This document shows, in pieces, positions 6,159 to 15,401 of a stretch of 64,000 nucleotides of DNA (within the stretch, counting starts at the first letter, position 1; every line of letters starts with the position of its first letter). Under the pieces are notes generated by a model. It did not search any database. It was not told where the DNA came from and saw nothing but the letters and a program-made list of their open reading frames with translations. The position numbers were made by a program, and so were the translations under genes. The stretch spans positions 1 to 64,000 of the forward strand of contig CAIQBO010000036.1 of NCBI GenBank assembly GCA_903870145.1. The letters are read 5' to 3'. The DNA comes from an uncultured Burkholderiales bacterium. GTDB taxonomy: Bacteria; Pseudomonadota; Gammaproteobacteria; Burkholderiales; Burkholderiaceae_C.

Positions 6159-7900
6159 CAGAATAAAAAATAACGCTGGGTCATGGGCAAACTCACTGCT
6201 GGCTCACACGTGAGCAAGAGCCCATCGGCGCGCACTGAATAAGTTTGCGCATCGATCTCCATTTGGGGGGTGTAGTCGTTGTGAATCATATGGCGTTTGC
6301 CCAGACCTCGAATGCCTTTGACGGCTGACAATGTTTTTTGCAGACCATAGCGCTGGCCAATGCCAGCGGCCAAACCAGCTTGAGAGACAAAGGTCAACGA
6401 ACTGCGCGCCAAGGCGCCGCCAAAGCTGCCAAACATGGGCCGGTAATGCACCGGTTGCGGCGTGGGAATAGAGGCATTGGGGTCGCCCATGGCGGCCATG
6501 GCAATGAAGCCACCTTTCAAAATCAATGAGGGTTTAACACCAAAGAAGGCAGGCTTCCAGACCACCAAGTCAGCCCATTTGCCCACTTTAATGCTGCCCA
6601 CTTCGTGGCTGATGCCATGCGCAATGGCGGGGTTGATGCACAGCTTGGCGATGTAGCGCTTGACGCGCGCATTGTCGTGGCGATCGGTATCGCCCGGTAA
6701 TTTGCCTCGCTGCATTTTCATTTTATGCGCGGTTTGCCAACACCGAATGATCACCTCGCCTACGCGGCCCATGGCTTGGCTGTCGGAGCTGAACATGCTG
6801 ATGGCGCCCAGGTCGTGCAAGATGTCTTCGGCCGCAATGGTTTCTTTGCGAATGCGGCTCTCGGCAAAGGCCAAGTCTTCAGGAATAGATGGGTCCAAGT
6901 GGTGGCAGACCATCAGCATGTCCACGTGCTCGTCCAGGGTGTTGATGGTGTAGGGGCGCGTGGGGTTGGTAGAGGAGGGCAGCACATTGGCTTGGCCCAC
7001 CACTTTCAAAATATCGGGTGCATGGCCACCACCAGCCCCTTCGGTGTGAAACGTGTGGATGGTGCGACCTTTGAAGGCGGCCACGGTGTCTTCAACAAAA
7101 CCTGATTCGTTCAAAGTATCAGAGTGGATGGCCACTTGCACATCTGTTTCTTCTGCCACATTCAAACAGTTGTCAATGGCTGCGGGGGTGGTGCCCCAGT
7201 CTTCGTGTAATTTCAAACCCAGCGCGCCTGCGTTGACTTGTTCGTGCAAAGCAGCGGGCAAGGCCGCATTGCCTTTGCCTAAAAACCCCAGGTTCATGGG
7301 GAAGGCGTCTGCCGCTTGCAGCATGCGCTCAATGTTCCAAGGCCCGGGTGTGCAGGTGGTGGCAAACGTGCCTGTGGCAGGGCCTGTGCCGCCGCCGATC
7401 ATGGTGGTCACGCCGCTGACCAAGGCCTCTTCAATTTGCTGAGGTGCAATGAAGTGGATGTGTGTGTCAACCCCGCCTGCTGTGACGATGTTGCCCTCGC
7501 AGCTGATGACTTCGGTGCCCGGGCCAATCACGATGTCAATGCCAGCTTGTGTATCGGGGTTGCCAGCTTTGCCAATGGCCACAATGCGGCCACCTAGAAG
7601 GCCAATGTCGGCCTTGACAATGCCCCAGTGGTCAATGATCAAGGCATTGGTCATGACCGTGTCCACAGCGCCGCCGGCTTGGGCGCCTGTGCTTGCGCCA
7701 TCGCGCGTTCTTTGGGATTGCGCCATGCCATCGCGTATGGTTTTGCCGCCGCCAAACTTGGCCTCTTCACCATACCCGCCGGCGTGCAGCGTGAAGTCTT
7801 GCTCAACTTCAATTACCAGGTCGGTGTCTGCCAAGCGAACCCGATCGCCCACAGTGGGGCCGAACATCTCTGCGTAAGCACGTTTGCCAATGGTTGCCAT
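6158..7900 (-). CDS. ureC: Urease alpha subunit (catalytic, nickel)
   Basis: This is the catalytic subunit that hydrolyses urea to ammonia and carbamate. All eight active-site residues are present at a constant offset of 13 from the Klebsiella numbering: H147, H149, carbamylated K230 in LKLHEDWG, H232, H259, H285, H333 and D373. The offset includes a short alanine/glycine-rich insertion near 68-80 ([13 protein letters not shown]). Length is 580 residues, close to the usual 567-570. It shares one base with ureB and one with ureE. The enzyme should be active when assembled with UreA and UreB and loaded with nickel. Confidence 0.98.
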   Translation of the reverse strand: MATIGKRAYAEMFGPTVGDRVRLADTDLVIEVEQDFTLHAGGYGEEAKFGGGKTIRDGMAQSQRTRDGASTGAQAGGAVDTVMTNALIIDHWGIVKADIGLLGGRIVAIGKAGNPDTQAGIDIVIGPGTEVISCEGNIVTAGGVDTHIHFIAPQQIEEALVSGVTTMIGGGTGPATGTFATTCTPGPWNIERMLQAADAFPMNLGFLGKGNAALPAALHEQVNAGALGLKLHEDWGTTPAAIDNCLNVAEETDVQVAIHSDTLNESGFVEDTVAAFKGRTIHTFHTEGAGGGHAPDILKVVGQANVLPSSTNPTRPYTINTLDEHVDMLMVCHHLDPSIPEDLAFAESRIRKETIAAEDILHDLGAISMFSSDSQAMGRVGEVIIRCWQTAHKMKMQRGKLPGDTDRHDNARVKRYIAKLCINPAIAHGISHEVGSIKVGKWADLVVWKPAFFGVKPSLILKGGFIAMAAMGDPNASIPTPQPVHYRPMFGSFGGALARSSLTFVSQAGLAAGIGQRYGLQKTLSAVKGIRGLGKRHMIHNDYTPQMEIDAQTYSVRADGLLLTCEPAVSLPMTQRYFLF

Positions 7901-8256
7901 TATTTTTTTCCTTCCAATGCCGCGGGTGCTGCAGGCGGCAATGCGCCGTTGACCAAAGCCCGAAAGCCATAGACCTGGCGCAGGCCGCTGTAGTCCACCA
8001 ACTCCACGGTGCGCTGCTGGCCGGGCTCAAACCGCACCGCGGTGCCAGCTGCAATGTTCAAGCGCATTCCGTTTGCTGCTGTGCGGTCAAATAGCAATGC
8101 ACTATTGGTTTCAGCAAAGTGGTAGTGCGAGCCCACTTGAATGGGGCGGTCGCCAGCATTTTTTACAATCATGGTGGTCGTTCTGCGGCCGGGGTTCAGG
8201 GTGTGCACCCCGTCGTCAATGAGTAATTCACCTGGAATCATGTTCGGCTCCGTCAA
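7900..8256 (-). CDS. ureB: Urease beta subunit
   Basis: The 118-residue protein is the small structural beta subunit of the three-subunit bacterial urease. It has the characteristic MIPGELLI start, [10 protein letters not shown] and [19 protein letters not shown]. It overlaps ureA by four bases (ATGA) and ureC by one, so the three subunits should be made in equal amounts. The C-terminal alanine/proline/lysine tail is slightly longer than in the shortest homologues. Confidence 0.97.
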   Translation of the reverse strand: MTEPNMIPGELLIDDGVHTLNPGRRTTTMIVKNAGDRPIQVGSHYHFAETNSALLFDRTAANGMRLNIAAGTAVRFEPGQQRTVELVDYSGLRQVYGFRALVNGALPPAAPAALEGKK

Positions 8257-8555
8257 ACAATCGGTTGATGCACGGTCACCAGTTTGGTTCCGTCTGGGAA
8301 GGTGGCTTCAACTTGGATATCGGGGATCATCTCGGCAATCCCGTCCATCACGTCGCTGCGCGTGAGCACACTGCGCCCCTCACTCATGAGTTGCGCCACG
8401 GTTTTGCCATCGCGCGCGCCTTCCATGACGGCGGCACTGATGAAGGCCACGGCTTCAGGGTAATTGAGCTTGAGGCCACGCGCCTTGCGCCGCTCGGCCA
8501 GCAGGGCGGCCGTGAAGATCAAAAGCTTGTCTTTTTCGCGAGGGGTCAGTTCCAT
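8253..8555 (-). CDS. ureA: Urease gamma subunit
   Basis: The 100-residue gamma subunit starts with [20 protein letters not shown] and carries [19 protein letters not shown] and the closing VTVHQPI, all typical. It is the first gene of ureABCEFG. A GG-N10-GC sigma-54-type promoter lies about 65-80 bases upstream on the same strand, and an NtrC-like site lies further up, so expression should rise under nitrogen limitation. ureD is not in front of it, unlike many enterobacterial and some Burkholderiales operons. Confidence 0.97.
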   Translation of the reverse strand: MELTPREKDKLLIFTAALLAERRKARGLKLNYPEAVAFISAAVMEGARDGKTVAQLMSEGRSVLTRSDVMDGIAEMIPDIQVEATFPDGTKLVTVHQPIV

Positions 8556-8617
8556 GGTGGGCTCGATTCGGTCTCAACAAGGTGGCTTTGGAAGAAATAA
8601 GTTTCTAGCTTACCTCA

Positions 8618-8634
8618 TGCAACATGCATGCCCC
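8618..8634 (-). promoter_or_regulatory. Sigma-54-type promoter of ureABCEFG
   Basis: On the minus strand GGGGCATGCATGTTGCA has GG and GC separated by exactly 10 bases, with a strong -12 element TTGCA and a fair -24 element GGGCAT. A start point near 8607 would leave a leader of about 50 bases before ureA. The motif is seen; activity is inferred. Confidence 0.6.
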
Positions 8635-8693
8635 GCCTGCTCGTGTGTGCTGCATCAATGCGCTTCTATTTTGGTGCGCTACATCAAAAAAAT

Positions 8694-8708
8694 GCACAAA
8701 AATGGTTC
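8694..8708. promoter_or_regulatory. NtrC-like enhancer site between ureA and urtA
   Basis: GCAC-AAAAATG-GTTC fits the NtrC pattern GCAC-N7-GTGC with one mismatch. It lies about 87-100 bases upstream of the expected ureA start point and about 112-126 upstream of the urtA start point. It could therefore serve both divergent sigma-54-type promoters. Confidence 0.5.
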
Positions 8709-8792
8709 ACGATGATGATCCCTCGTGCGTCCATCAGTGCCCAGGCAGGCCGTATGAAGCCGAAATTCAAGTGATCGGAGGATTCAGGTGAG

Positions 8793-8808
8793 TTGGCACA
8801 AGGCTTGC
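8793..8808 (+). promoter_or_regulatory. Sigma-54-type promoter of urtABCDE
   Basis: TTGGCACAAGGCTTGC matches the sigma-54 consensus TGGCAC-N5-TTGC, with GG and GC 10 bases apart. Transcription would start near 8820, about 58 bases before the urtA start codon. This is the best promoter match in the window. Confidence 0.75.
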
Positions 8809-8877
8809 GAAAGAAGCAGCAGCGTTGCAGAACTTCGCTTGTTTAACAAACCTTCTTAAATTGATTGGAGTGATCTC

Positions 8878-10152
8878 ATGATGAACCGTCGTGGCAATCT
8901 CAAAGCATTGGCACTTGCCAGTGCGCTGGCAGCCGGAACTTTGACTTTTTCAATCCAAGCACTTGCAGCTGACACCATCAAGGTGGGCATCTTGCACAGC
9001 TTGTCTGGCACCATGGCCATTTCTGAAACTGTGTTGAAAGACACAGTGCTGATGGCCATTGACGAGATCAACGCCAAGGGCGGCATCTTAGGAAAAAAAT
9101 TAGAACCTGTGGTGGTTGACCCTGCATCGAACTGGCCCTTGTTCGCTGAAAAAACCAAACAGCTGCTGACCCAAGACAAAGTCTCGGTCATCTTCGGTTG
9201 CTGGACTTCGGTCAGCCGTAAATCTGTGCTGCCTGTTGTGGAAGAATTGAATGGCTTGCTGTTTTACCCCGTGCAATACGAAGGTGAAGAGCTGTCGAAA
9301 AATGTGTTCTACACCGGCGCAGCGCCCAATCAACAAGCTATTCCAGCCGTTGACTATTTGATGAGCAAAGACGGCGGCGCTGCCAAGCGCTGGGTCTTGC
9401 TGGGCACTGATTACGTGTACCCCCGCACCACCAACAAAATTTTGCGCGCTTACCTCAAAAGCAAAGGCGTGAAAGATACCGACATTGATGAAAAATACAC
9501 GCCGTTTGGCCACTCCGACTACCAAACCATCGTGGCTGATGTAAAGAAATTCGCTGCTGGAGGCAAGACCGCTGTGGTCTCCACCATCAACGGTGACTCC
9601 AATGTGCCCTTCTACAAAGAATTGGGCAACGCAGGCTTGAAAGCCAAAGATGTGCCCGTAGTGGCTTTCTCTGTGGGCGAGGAAGAGTTGCGTGGTGTCG
9701 ACACCAAGCCTCTGGTGGGACACTTGGCCGCATGGAATTATTTCATGAGCATCAAGAACCCCACCAACGACGAGTTCACCAAAAAGTGGGCAGCCTATGC
9801 CAAGGCTAAAAATATCGCTGGCCACAAAGACAAAGCTTTGACCAATGACCCCATGGAAGCCACTTACATTGGCATCAACATGTGGAAGCAAGCGGTTGAA
9901 AAAGCGAAGTCCACCGATGTGGACAAAGTCATTGCCGCCATGTCAGGTCAAACTTTCAAAGCTCCCAGCGGCATCACATCGAAGATGGATGAGAAAAATC
10001 ACCACTTGCACAAGTCGGTGTTCATTGGCGAGATCAAAGCCGATGGCCAGTTCAACGTGGTTTGGAAAACACCTGGCCCCGTCAAAGCCAAGCCATGGAG
10101 CCCCTATATTCCGGGCAACGACGTCAAGCCTGACGAACCCGCTAAGAAGTAA
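8878..10152 (+). CDS. urtA: Urea ABC transporter, periplasmic binding protein UrtA
   Basis: UrtA captures urea in the periplasm for the high-affinity UrtABCDE importer. The 424-residue protein starts with a signal peptide (about 1-30, ending ALAA). A type I periplasmic-binding fold of the branched-chain amino acid family follows, with the UrtA-typical KVGILHSLSGTMAISE and GCWTSVSRKSVLPVVEELNG. A good ribosome-binding site (GGAG) precedes tandem ATG codons. A sigma-54-type promoter lies upstream, and divergent ureABC shares the regulatory spacer. Confidence 0.97.
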   Translation: MMNRRGNLKALALASALAAGTLTFSIQALAADTIKVGILHSLSGTMAISETVLKDTVLMAIDEINAKGGILGKKLEPVVVDPASNWPLFAEKTKQLLTQDKVSVIFGCWTSVSRKSVLPVVEELNGLLFYPVQYEGEELSKNVFYTGAAPNQQAIPAVDYLMSKDGGAAKRWVLLGTDYVYPRTTNKILRAYLKSKGVKDTDIDEKYTPFGHSDYQTIVADVKKFAAGGKTAVVSTINGDSNVPFYKELGNAGLKAKDVPVVAFSVGEEELRGVDTKPLVGHLAAWNYFMSIKNPTNDEFTKKWAAYAKAKNIAGHKDKALTNDPMEATYIGINMWKQAVEKAKSTDVDKVIAAMSGQTFKAPSGITSKMDEKNHHLHKSVFIGEIKADGQFNVVWKTPGPVKAKPWSPYIPGNDVKPDEPAKK

Positions 10153-10170
10153 TTTGCTTTGAGCAAACCC

Positions 10171-10203
10171 GAGGAAGGGCGCGATGCCCTTCCTCATTTT
10201 CTA
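10171..10203 (+). terminator. Stem-loop between urtA and urtB (attenuator or mRNA stabiliser)
   Basis: GAGGAAGGGC and GCCCTTCCTC form a perfect 10-bp stem around a five-base loop, followed by ATTTTCT. Such partial terminators after a binding-protein gene usually lower expression of the membrane genes relative to the abundant binding protein. Confidence 0.75.
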
Positions 10204-10255
10204 AATAGTTCAAAGCAGACGAGCCTTTTTGAAAGGCCGCTCAAGGAAGCCAGAC

Positions 10256-11866
10256 ATGAATCGATTGCGAGTTTGGCCAGTGGTATTTGCGCTGGTGGTT
10301 TGTTTGGGTTTGAGCTTGATGGCCGTGCCCGCCAAGGCCATGACCTCGGCGCAGATGAGAGGTTTGGTCGATGGTGAAACAGATTCCCGGATCGAAGTGT
10401 TAGGGCGTGTGGTCGCACAAGGCGATGAGCAGACCTTGATTTTTTTGCAGGCTTTGGCCGATGATGCCGTCAAAGTGGCTGGCGATAAAATTTGGATTGT
10501 GCGCGAGAGTTTCGGCGCTGGCAAAGCGCTCGATCCATTGACAGGCAACATGCAAGATTTGCCCGCTGACGCACAAGATGTGGTCAGCAACAACCGATTC
10601 AGAGGTGAAATTGAAACTGCATTGGCAGCTTTGAAGTTGTTCAGCGCGCAAACAACCATGCGCCTTCAAGCTGTTCGTGCCTTGCTCAAAGAGCCTGACT
10701 CAGCCAAAGTTCCTTTGCTGGAAAAAGCTTTGCAGCAAGAGCAAGACACCAGCGTCAAAGCCTTGCTGCAACTGGCCATTTCCGCAGCGCAATTGAGCGA
10801 TGCACAAGCCAGCGTGCGCCTGCATGCCGCACAGACATTGGCGCAAAGCCAAACTCCTGAAACGCAGCTACTACTGAACCAGCGTTTTGCAGAAGAGACT
10901 GACCCTCAAGTCAAGTTGCAATTGCAAAAGTCTTTGAAAACCATTGCAGACGCTTTGAAAACCGGAGAGCGTTTGGGCGCCTTTTTCACCGGCGTGAGTT
11001 TAGGATCTATTTTGTTGCTGGTGGCACTGGGCTTGGCCATTACCTATGGTTTGATGGGCGTGATCAACATGGCGCACGGCGAATTGATGATGATCGGCGC
11101 CTATGCCACCTATGTGGTGCAAGTGCTCTTCAGGCAATATTTGCCAGGCGCATTCGATGCTTACTTGCTGCTGGCGGTGCCCTTGTCATTTTTGGCGTCA
11201 GCCTTGGTCGGGGCCTTGTTAGAGAGAAGTGTTTTGCGCCACCTGTATGGCCGCCCTTTGGAGTCACTGCTGGCCACCTGGGGCATCAGTTTGATTTTGA
11301 TGCAAAGCGTGCGCAGTTTGTTTGGTGCGCAAAACGTGGGCGTTGAAAACCCCTCGTGGATGAGTGGTGGGATTCAAGTGCTGGCCAATTTGTCTTTGCC
11401 CTACAACCGTTTGGTGATCATTGGATTCGCTGCCTTCGTGTTGCTTGCCATGGCCTTGGTGATTGGCAAAACCCGTTTGGGTTTGTTTGTGCGCGGTGTC
11501 ACGCAAAACAGGCCCATGGCTTCGTGCATGGGTGTCAACACTGCGCGCATTGACACGTATGCTTTTTCGCTGGGCTCAGGCATTGCGGGCTTGGCCGGTT
11601 GTGCCTTGAGTCAAGTGGGCAATGTGGGCCCAGACTTGGGCCAAAGCTACATCGTTGACGCCTTCATGGTGGTGGTCTTGGGCGGTGTGGGGCAATTGGC
11701 AGGCACTGTTTACGCGGCCTTGGGTTTGGGCTTGGTCAACAAATTATTAGAAGGCGTGACAGGCGCTGTGCTGGCCAAAATATGTGTGCTGGTGTTCATC
11801 ATCATCTTCATTCAAAAAAGGCCTCAAGGCATTTTTGCAATGAAGGGCCGCAGTGCAGAGGCTTGA
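10256..11866 (+). CDS. urtB: Urea ABC transporter permease UrtB
   Basis: UrtB is one of the two membrane subunits of the urea importer. The 536-residue protein begins with a signal-like segment (about 1-28). It then has a soluble helical region rich in alanine, leucine and glutamine (about 30-235), as seen in UrtB proteins, and a LivH-type permease domain with about eight membrane segments (GLAITYGLMGVINMAHGELM). The start at 10256 is chosen because AAGGA lies just upstream; an in-frame ATG at 10229 lacks this. urtC follows after one base. Confidence 0.95.
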   Translation: MNRLRVWPVVFALVVCLGLSLMAVPAKAMTSAQMRGLVDGETDSRIEVLGRVVAQGDEQTLIFLQALADDAVKVAGDKIWIVRESFGAGKALDPLTGNMQDLPADAQDVVSNNRFRGEIETALAALKLFSAQTTMRLQAVRALLKEPDSAKVPLLEKALQQEQDTSVKALLQLAISAAQLSDAQASVRLHAAQTLAQSQTPETQLLLNQRFAEETDPQVKLQLQKSLKTIADALKTGERLGAFFTGVSLGSILLLVALGLAITYGLMGVINMAHGELMMIGAYATYVVQVLFRQYLPGAFDAYLLLAVPLSFLASALVGALLERSVLRHLYGRPLESLLATWGISLILMQSVRSLFGAQNVGVENPSWMSGGIQVLANLSLPYNRLVIIGFAAFVLLAMALVIGKTRLGLFVRGVTQNRPMASCMGVNTARIDTYAFSLGSGIAGLAGCALSQVGNVGPDLGQSYIVDAFMVVVLGGVGQLAGTVYAALGLGLVNKLLEGVTGAVLAKICVLVFIIIFIQKRPQGIFAMKGRSAEA

Positions 11867-11867
11867 G

Positions 11868-12983
11868 ATGAAAACCAAACCAACATTGTCATTGCCCCAG
11901 CGTGGGCCCTTGTTTTCCCGAGCAAGCGGGTCTGCTTTCGTCTTGGCCTTGCTTGCAGTTTGCATGCTGGTGCCGGTTTTGAACTTGATGGTGCCAGCAG
12001 GCCACGTTCTTCACATGAGTGACTTTGCTGTGGCTTTGGTGGGCAAGATCATGTGCTACGCCATTTGCGCATTGGCCATGGATTTGATTTGGGGTTACAC
12101 CGGAATTTTGTCTCTCGGGCATGGCTTGTTTTTTGCCATTGGTGGTTATGCCATGGGCATGTACCTGATGCGCCAGATAGGTCAAGACGGCAATTACAAA
12201 AGCCACTTGCCAGATTTCATGGTGTTTTTAGATTGGAAAGAATTGCCGTGGCATTGGGCTTTGTCAGACAGTTTTGTGGCCACACTGTGTTTGGTAGTGT
12301 TGGTGCCTGCCGTGGTCTCTGGGGTGTTTGGTTATTTTGCATTTCGCTCCCGCATCAAGGGCGTTTACTTTTCCATCATCACGCAGGCCATGACCTTCGC
12401 GGCCATGCTGTTGTTCTTTCGAAACGAGACAGGTTTTGGCGGCAACAACGGCTTTACCGATTTCAAACGCATTCTGAACATGCCTTTGGCAACGCCGAGC
12501 ATGCGCATGGTTTTATTTGTGCTGACAGGCTTATTCTTATTGGGCTTTTATGCCATGGCACTTGCTTTGGTGAAAAGCAAGTATGGCCGTGTGCTTCAAG
12601 CCATACGCGACGCTGAAACGCGGGTGATGTTCTCGGGCTACTCACCGCTGCCCTACAAGCTGAGCATCTGGGTGATCTCGGCGGTCATGTGTGGTGTGGC
12701 TGGCGCATTGTATGTGCCGCAAGTGGGCATCATCAACCCGGGTGAGATGAGCCCTGCCAACGCCATTGAAATCGCAGTGTGGGCCGCTGTGGGTGGGCGT
12801 GGCAGTTTGATTGGCCCCATCATTGGCGCGTTCTTGGTCAATGGCGCCAAGAGTTGGCTCACGGTCACAGCACCTGAAATTTGGCTGTATTTTTTAGGCG
12901 CTTTGTTCATTGCCGTCACACTGTATTTGCCCCAAGGTGTGGTCGGCTTGATCCAACGCCTGAGACAAGGGGTTGGCAAATGA
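11868..12983 (+). CDS. urtC: Urea ABC transporter permease UrtC
   Basis: UrtC is the LivM-type partner permease of UrtB. The 371-residue protein has about nine hydrophobic segments and the family hallmarks DLIWGYTGILSLGHGLFFAI and VWAAVGGRGSLIGPIIGAFL. The start at 11868 sits one base after the urtB stop and has an AGAGG site. An ATG at 11853 inside urtB is less likely. The stop overlaps the urtD start by four bases. Confidence 0.96.
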   Translation: MKTKPTLSLPQRGPLFSRASGSAFVLALLAVCMLVPVLNLMVPAGHVLHMSDFAVALVGKIMCYAICALAMDLIWGYTGILSLGHGLFFAIGGYAMGMYLMRQIGQDGNYKSHLPDFMVFLDWKELPWHWALSDSFVATLCLVVLVPAVVSGVFGYFAFRSRIKGVYFSIITQAMTFAAMLLFFRNETGFGGNNGFTDFKRILNMPLATPSMRMVLFVLTGLFLLGFYAMALALVKSKYGRVLQAIRDAETRVMFSGYSPLPYKLSIWVISAVMCGVAGALYVPQVGIINPGEMSPANAIEIAVWAAVGGRGSLIGPIIGAFLVNGAKSWLTVTAPEIWLYFLGALFIAVTLYLPQGVVGLIQRLRQGVGK

Positions 12984-13852
12984 CCCCCGAATTATTGGCC
13001 CAGGGTGCGCGCCGAGTCGCCAAGCGCCTAGATGAAAAACCAGCTTCAACCGATTCAGGTGGACGTGATGCGAGCTATGGGCGCATCCACAAGCAAGACG
13101 AACTTGATCTTGCGCACGGTCGTATTTTGTACTTGGAAGATGTCAGCGTGAGCTTTGATGGCTTCAAGGCCATCAACAATCTGTCCTTGGACATTGCACC
13201 AGGTGAATTGCGTTGCATCATTGGTCCCAATGGCGCTGGCAAGACCACCTTGATGGACATCATCACAGGCAAAACACGCCCTGACGCGGGCCGTGTTTTC
13301 TTTGGCAGCACGATCGATTTGCTTCGCCACAATGAACCTGAAATTGCGCAACTGGGCATTGGCCGCAAGTTTCAAAAACCCACCGTGTTTGAAAACCTGA
13401 GTGTGTTTGAGAATTTGGAGCTTGCGCTGAAAACGCCCAAAAGCGTTCGCGCCTCTGTGTTTTTTCGATTGGATTCAGCCCAGTCTGATCGGCTGGCCCA
13501 CGTCCTTGACACCATCCATTTGGCGGACAGCATGCGCACGCAAGCAGGCCAGCTCAGTCACGGTCAGAAGCAGTGGCTTGAAATTGGCATGCTCTTGATG
13601 CAAGACCCCAAACTGCTCTTGCTGGACGAGCCCGTCGCGGGCATGACCGATCTTGAAACCGAGCGCACTGCCGAACTTTTTTTGAGCCTCAAGGGGCAGC
13701 ATTCGTTGATGGTGGTCGAGCACGACATGGGGTTCATCCAAACCATCTCAGACATAGTCACCGTGCTGTGTGATGGCGCAGTCTTGGCACAAGGCACGCT
13801 AGAGCAGGTGCAGTCCGATGAGCGTGTGATTGAAGTTTATTTAGGGCGCTGA
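12980..13852 (+). CDS. urtD: Urea ABC transporter ATP-binding protein UrtD
   Basis: UrtD is the LivG-type ATPase of the urea importer. The 290-residue protein carries an N-terminal extension of about 45 residues, then Walker A GPNGAGKTT, the signature-region LSHGQKQWLEIGMLL and Walker B LLLLDEPVAGM, followed by a switch histidine in VVEHDMGF. The start at 12980 overlaps the urtC stop (ATGA); frames opening further upstream would overlap urtC. It is followed by urtE after one base. Confidence 0.96.
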   Translation: MTPELLAQGARRVAKRLDEKPASTDSGGRDASYGRIHKQDELDLAHGRILYLEDVSVSFDGFKAINNLSLDIAPGELRCIIGPNGAGKTTLMDIITGKTRPDAGRVFFGSTIDLLRHNEPEIAQLGIGRKFQKPTVFENLSVFENLELALKTPKSVRASVFFRLDSAQSDRLAHVLDTIHLADSMRTQAGQLSHGQKQWLEIGMLLMQDPKLLLLDEPVAGMTDLETERTAELFLSLKGQHSLMVVEHDMGFIQTISDIVTVLCDGAVLAQGTLEQVQSDERVIEVYLGR

Positions 13853-13853
13853 A

Positions 13854-14561
13854 ATGGATTTGACTGTTCACAATATTCAGCAGTTCTATGGCGGCTCGCA
13901 CATTTTGCGCAACGTCAGTCTACAGGCCAAGCAAGGCCAGGTCACAGTGCTGCTCGGGCGCAATGGCGTAGGCAAATCCACTTTACTCAAATCACTCATG
14001 GGTGTGGTGCCCATTCGCAGTGGCAGCGTGCATTTGGACGCACACGACTTGAGCACTGCTCCCCCCTACGAGCGTGCGCGTGCCGGCATTGGTTATGTGC
14101 CCCAAGGCCGAGAAATATTTGCCCGCTTGACGGTGCAAGAAAATTTGCAAATGGGTTTGGCCTCCCAAAAAAGGGGTACGCCCATTCCGCCGGAGTTGTT
14201 CGAGTTGTTTCCGGTGCTCCAGCAAATGCTGCACCGCAGAGGTGGCGATTTATCGGGCGGGCAGCAGCAGCAACTGGCCATTGCCCGCGCCTTGGCCGCA
14301 CGCCCTCAAGTGTTGATTTTGGATGAGCCCACGGAAGGCATTCAGCCCAGCATCATCAAAGACATTGGCCGCGTGCTGCGCCGATTGGCCAACCTAGGCA
14401 TGCAAGGCCAACGCATGGCGGTTCTTTTGTGTGAACAGTATTATGATTTTGCGCAAGAGCTGGCCGATGCTTATTGCGTGATGGAGCGTGGCGAGGTGAT
14501 CGCCCACGGGCCAGGCCACGAAATGAAAGCAAAGGGCATCCGCCAGCTGGTGGCGATTTAA
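13854..14561 (+). CDS. urtE: Urea ABC transporter ATP-binding protein UrtE
   Basis: UrtE is the LivF-type second ATPase. The 235-residue protein has Walker A GRNGVGKST, signature LSGGQQQQLAIARAL and Walker B LILDEPTEGIQPS. The UrtE-typical LLCEQYYDFAQELADAYCVM, where an acidic-glutamine pair replaces the usual E-H-D, is present. It ends the urtABCDE operon and converges on ureD with only four bases between stop codons, leaving no room for a dedicated terminator. Confidence 0.96.
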   Translation: MDLTVHNIQQFYGGSHILRNVSLQAKQGQVTVLLGRNGVGKSTLLKSLMGVVPIRSGSVHLDAHDLSTAPPYERARAGIGYVPQGREIFARLTVQENLQMGLASQKRGTPIPPELFELFPVLQQMLHRRGGDLSGGQQQQLAIARALAARPQVLILDEPTEGIQPSIIKDIGRVLRRLANLGMQGQRMAVLLCEQYYDFAQELADAYCVMERGEVIAHGPGHEMKAKGIRQLVAI

Positions 14562-14565
14562 GCAG

Positions 14566-15396
14566 TCAAACATTCCAAATTCGGGGTGGCGTGCCGGGCA
14601 AAGCCCAAAGGGAATGGCGCCACTCAGCCCAGACTTGGCGCAGTAAATCCATCGCAGGCTCGACCAAAGGGGCCACCACGCGCAGCACCAAAACTTGCGG
14701 GTGAGCCAAGCTTGCGCCTGATTGCAGCTTCAAATCATGCGCCTCTAACACCGCACGCGCCACCGCCAAAGCAGGCTCAGTGCGGTCAGCGGCCAAATCA
14801 GAGCCGGCTGCAAATATCAAAGTGGCCATGCACTTGTGCCCTGCCAAACCGATGGGGCTGTTGAGCCAACGTGTGTCATGGCCTTGCAAAGTGGCGCGCT
14901 CTAACCAGGCGCCCGGAATTTCCAAATGCTGTTTGAAATGCCCTTGCTCGAAGGCCAAATCAGAGCTGGGCATGCCCAGCGCCGTGACGTCCCAAGCCAT
15001 CAACTCTGCGCCCGGTGCCAAATGAAACACAGCGCGGTTGGTCGCTTCGCAGCCGTTGTAGGCAATGGCCTCTAGAGGCAGCCATTCAAGTCGAGCGTCT
15101 GCTGCGACGTGCGCTTGAACTTGCTGGACAGCCGCGTGCCCCCCCGATTTGTAAAAACGTGTGGCGCCGGGTGTGCTGACCAAGCCGTGAGCACCAGGCG
15201 CTACGCTGACCTGAATGTCCAGTGTGTCGCCGCCAACCAAACCACCGGGGGGGTGGACCAAAACATTGTGGCAAATGCCGTCGCCTTCGGGGTAGAGGCT
15301 TTGCAGTATGCGCAAAGGCCCACTGTGCAAGTAGCGCGCAACACTGCGGTTTGATTCGCAGGTGTAATCAAGTTTCAGGTCTGCGCGCCACGCCAT
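14566..15396 (-). CDS. ureD: Urease accessory protein UreD, separated from the ure operon
   Basis: UreD (UreH) is the scaffold that recruits UreF-UreG to apo-urease for nickel insertion. The 276-residue protein has LHPPGGLVGGD-type residues (VHPPGGLVGGDTL), TPGATRFYKSGG and MAWDVTALGMP, all typical. It is not with ureABCEFG: it lies beyond urtABCDE on the minus strand, five bases downstream of the potassium-channel gene. It would thus be expressed from the channel-gene promoter or a weak internal one. Its own ribosome-binding site is poor, which hints at coupling to the gene upstream. Confidence 0.95.
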   Translation of the reverse strand: MAWRADLKLDYTCESNRSVARYLHSGPLRILQSLYPEGDGICHNVLVHPPGGLVGGDTLDIQVSVAPGAHGLVSTPGATRFYKSGGHAAVQQVQAHVAADARLEWLPLEAIAYNGCEATNRAVFHLAPGAELMAWDVTALGMPSSDLAFEQGHFKQHLEIPGAWLERATLQGHDTRWLNSPIGLAGHKCMATLIFAAGSDLAADRTEPALAVARAVLEAHDLKLQSGASLAHPQVLVLRVVAPLVEPAMDLLRQVWAEWRHSLWALPGTPPRIWNV

Positions 15397-15401
15397 AAAT
15401 A

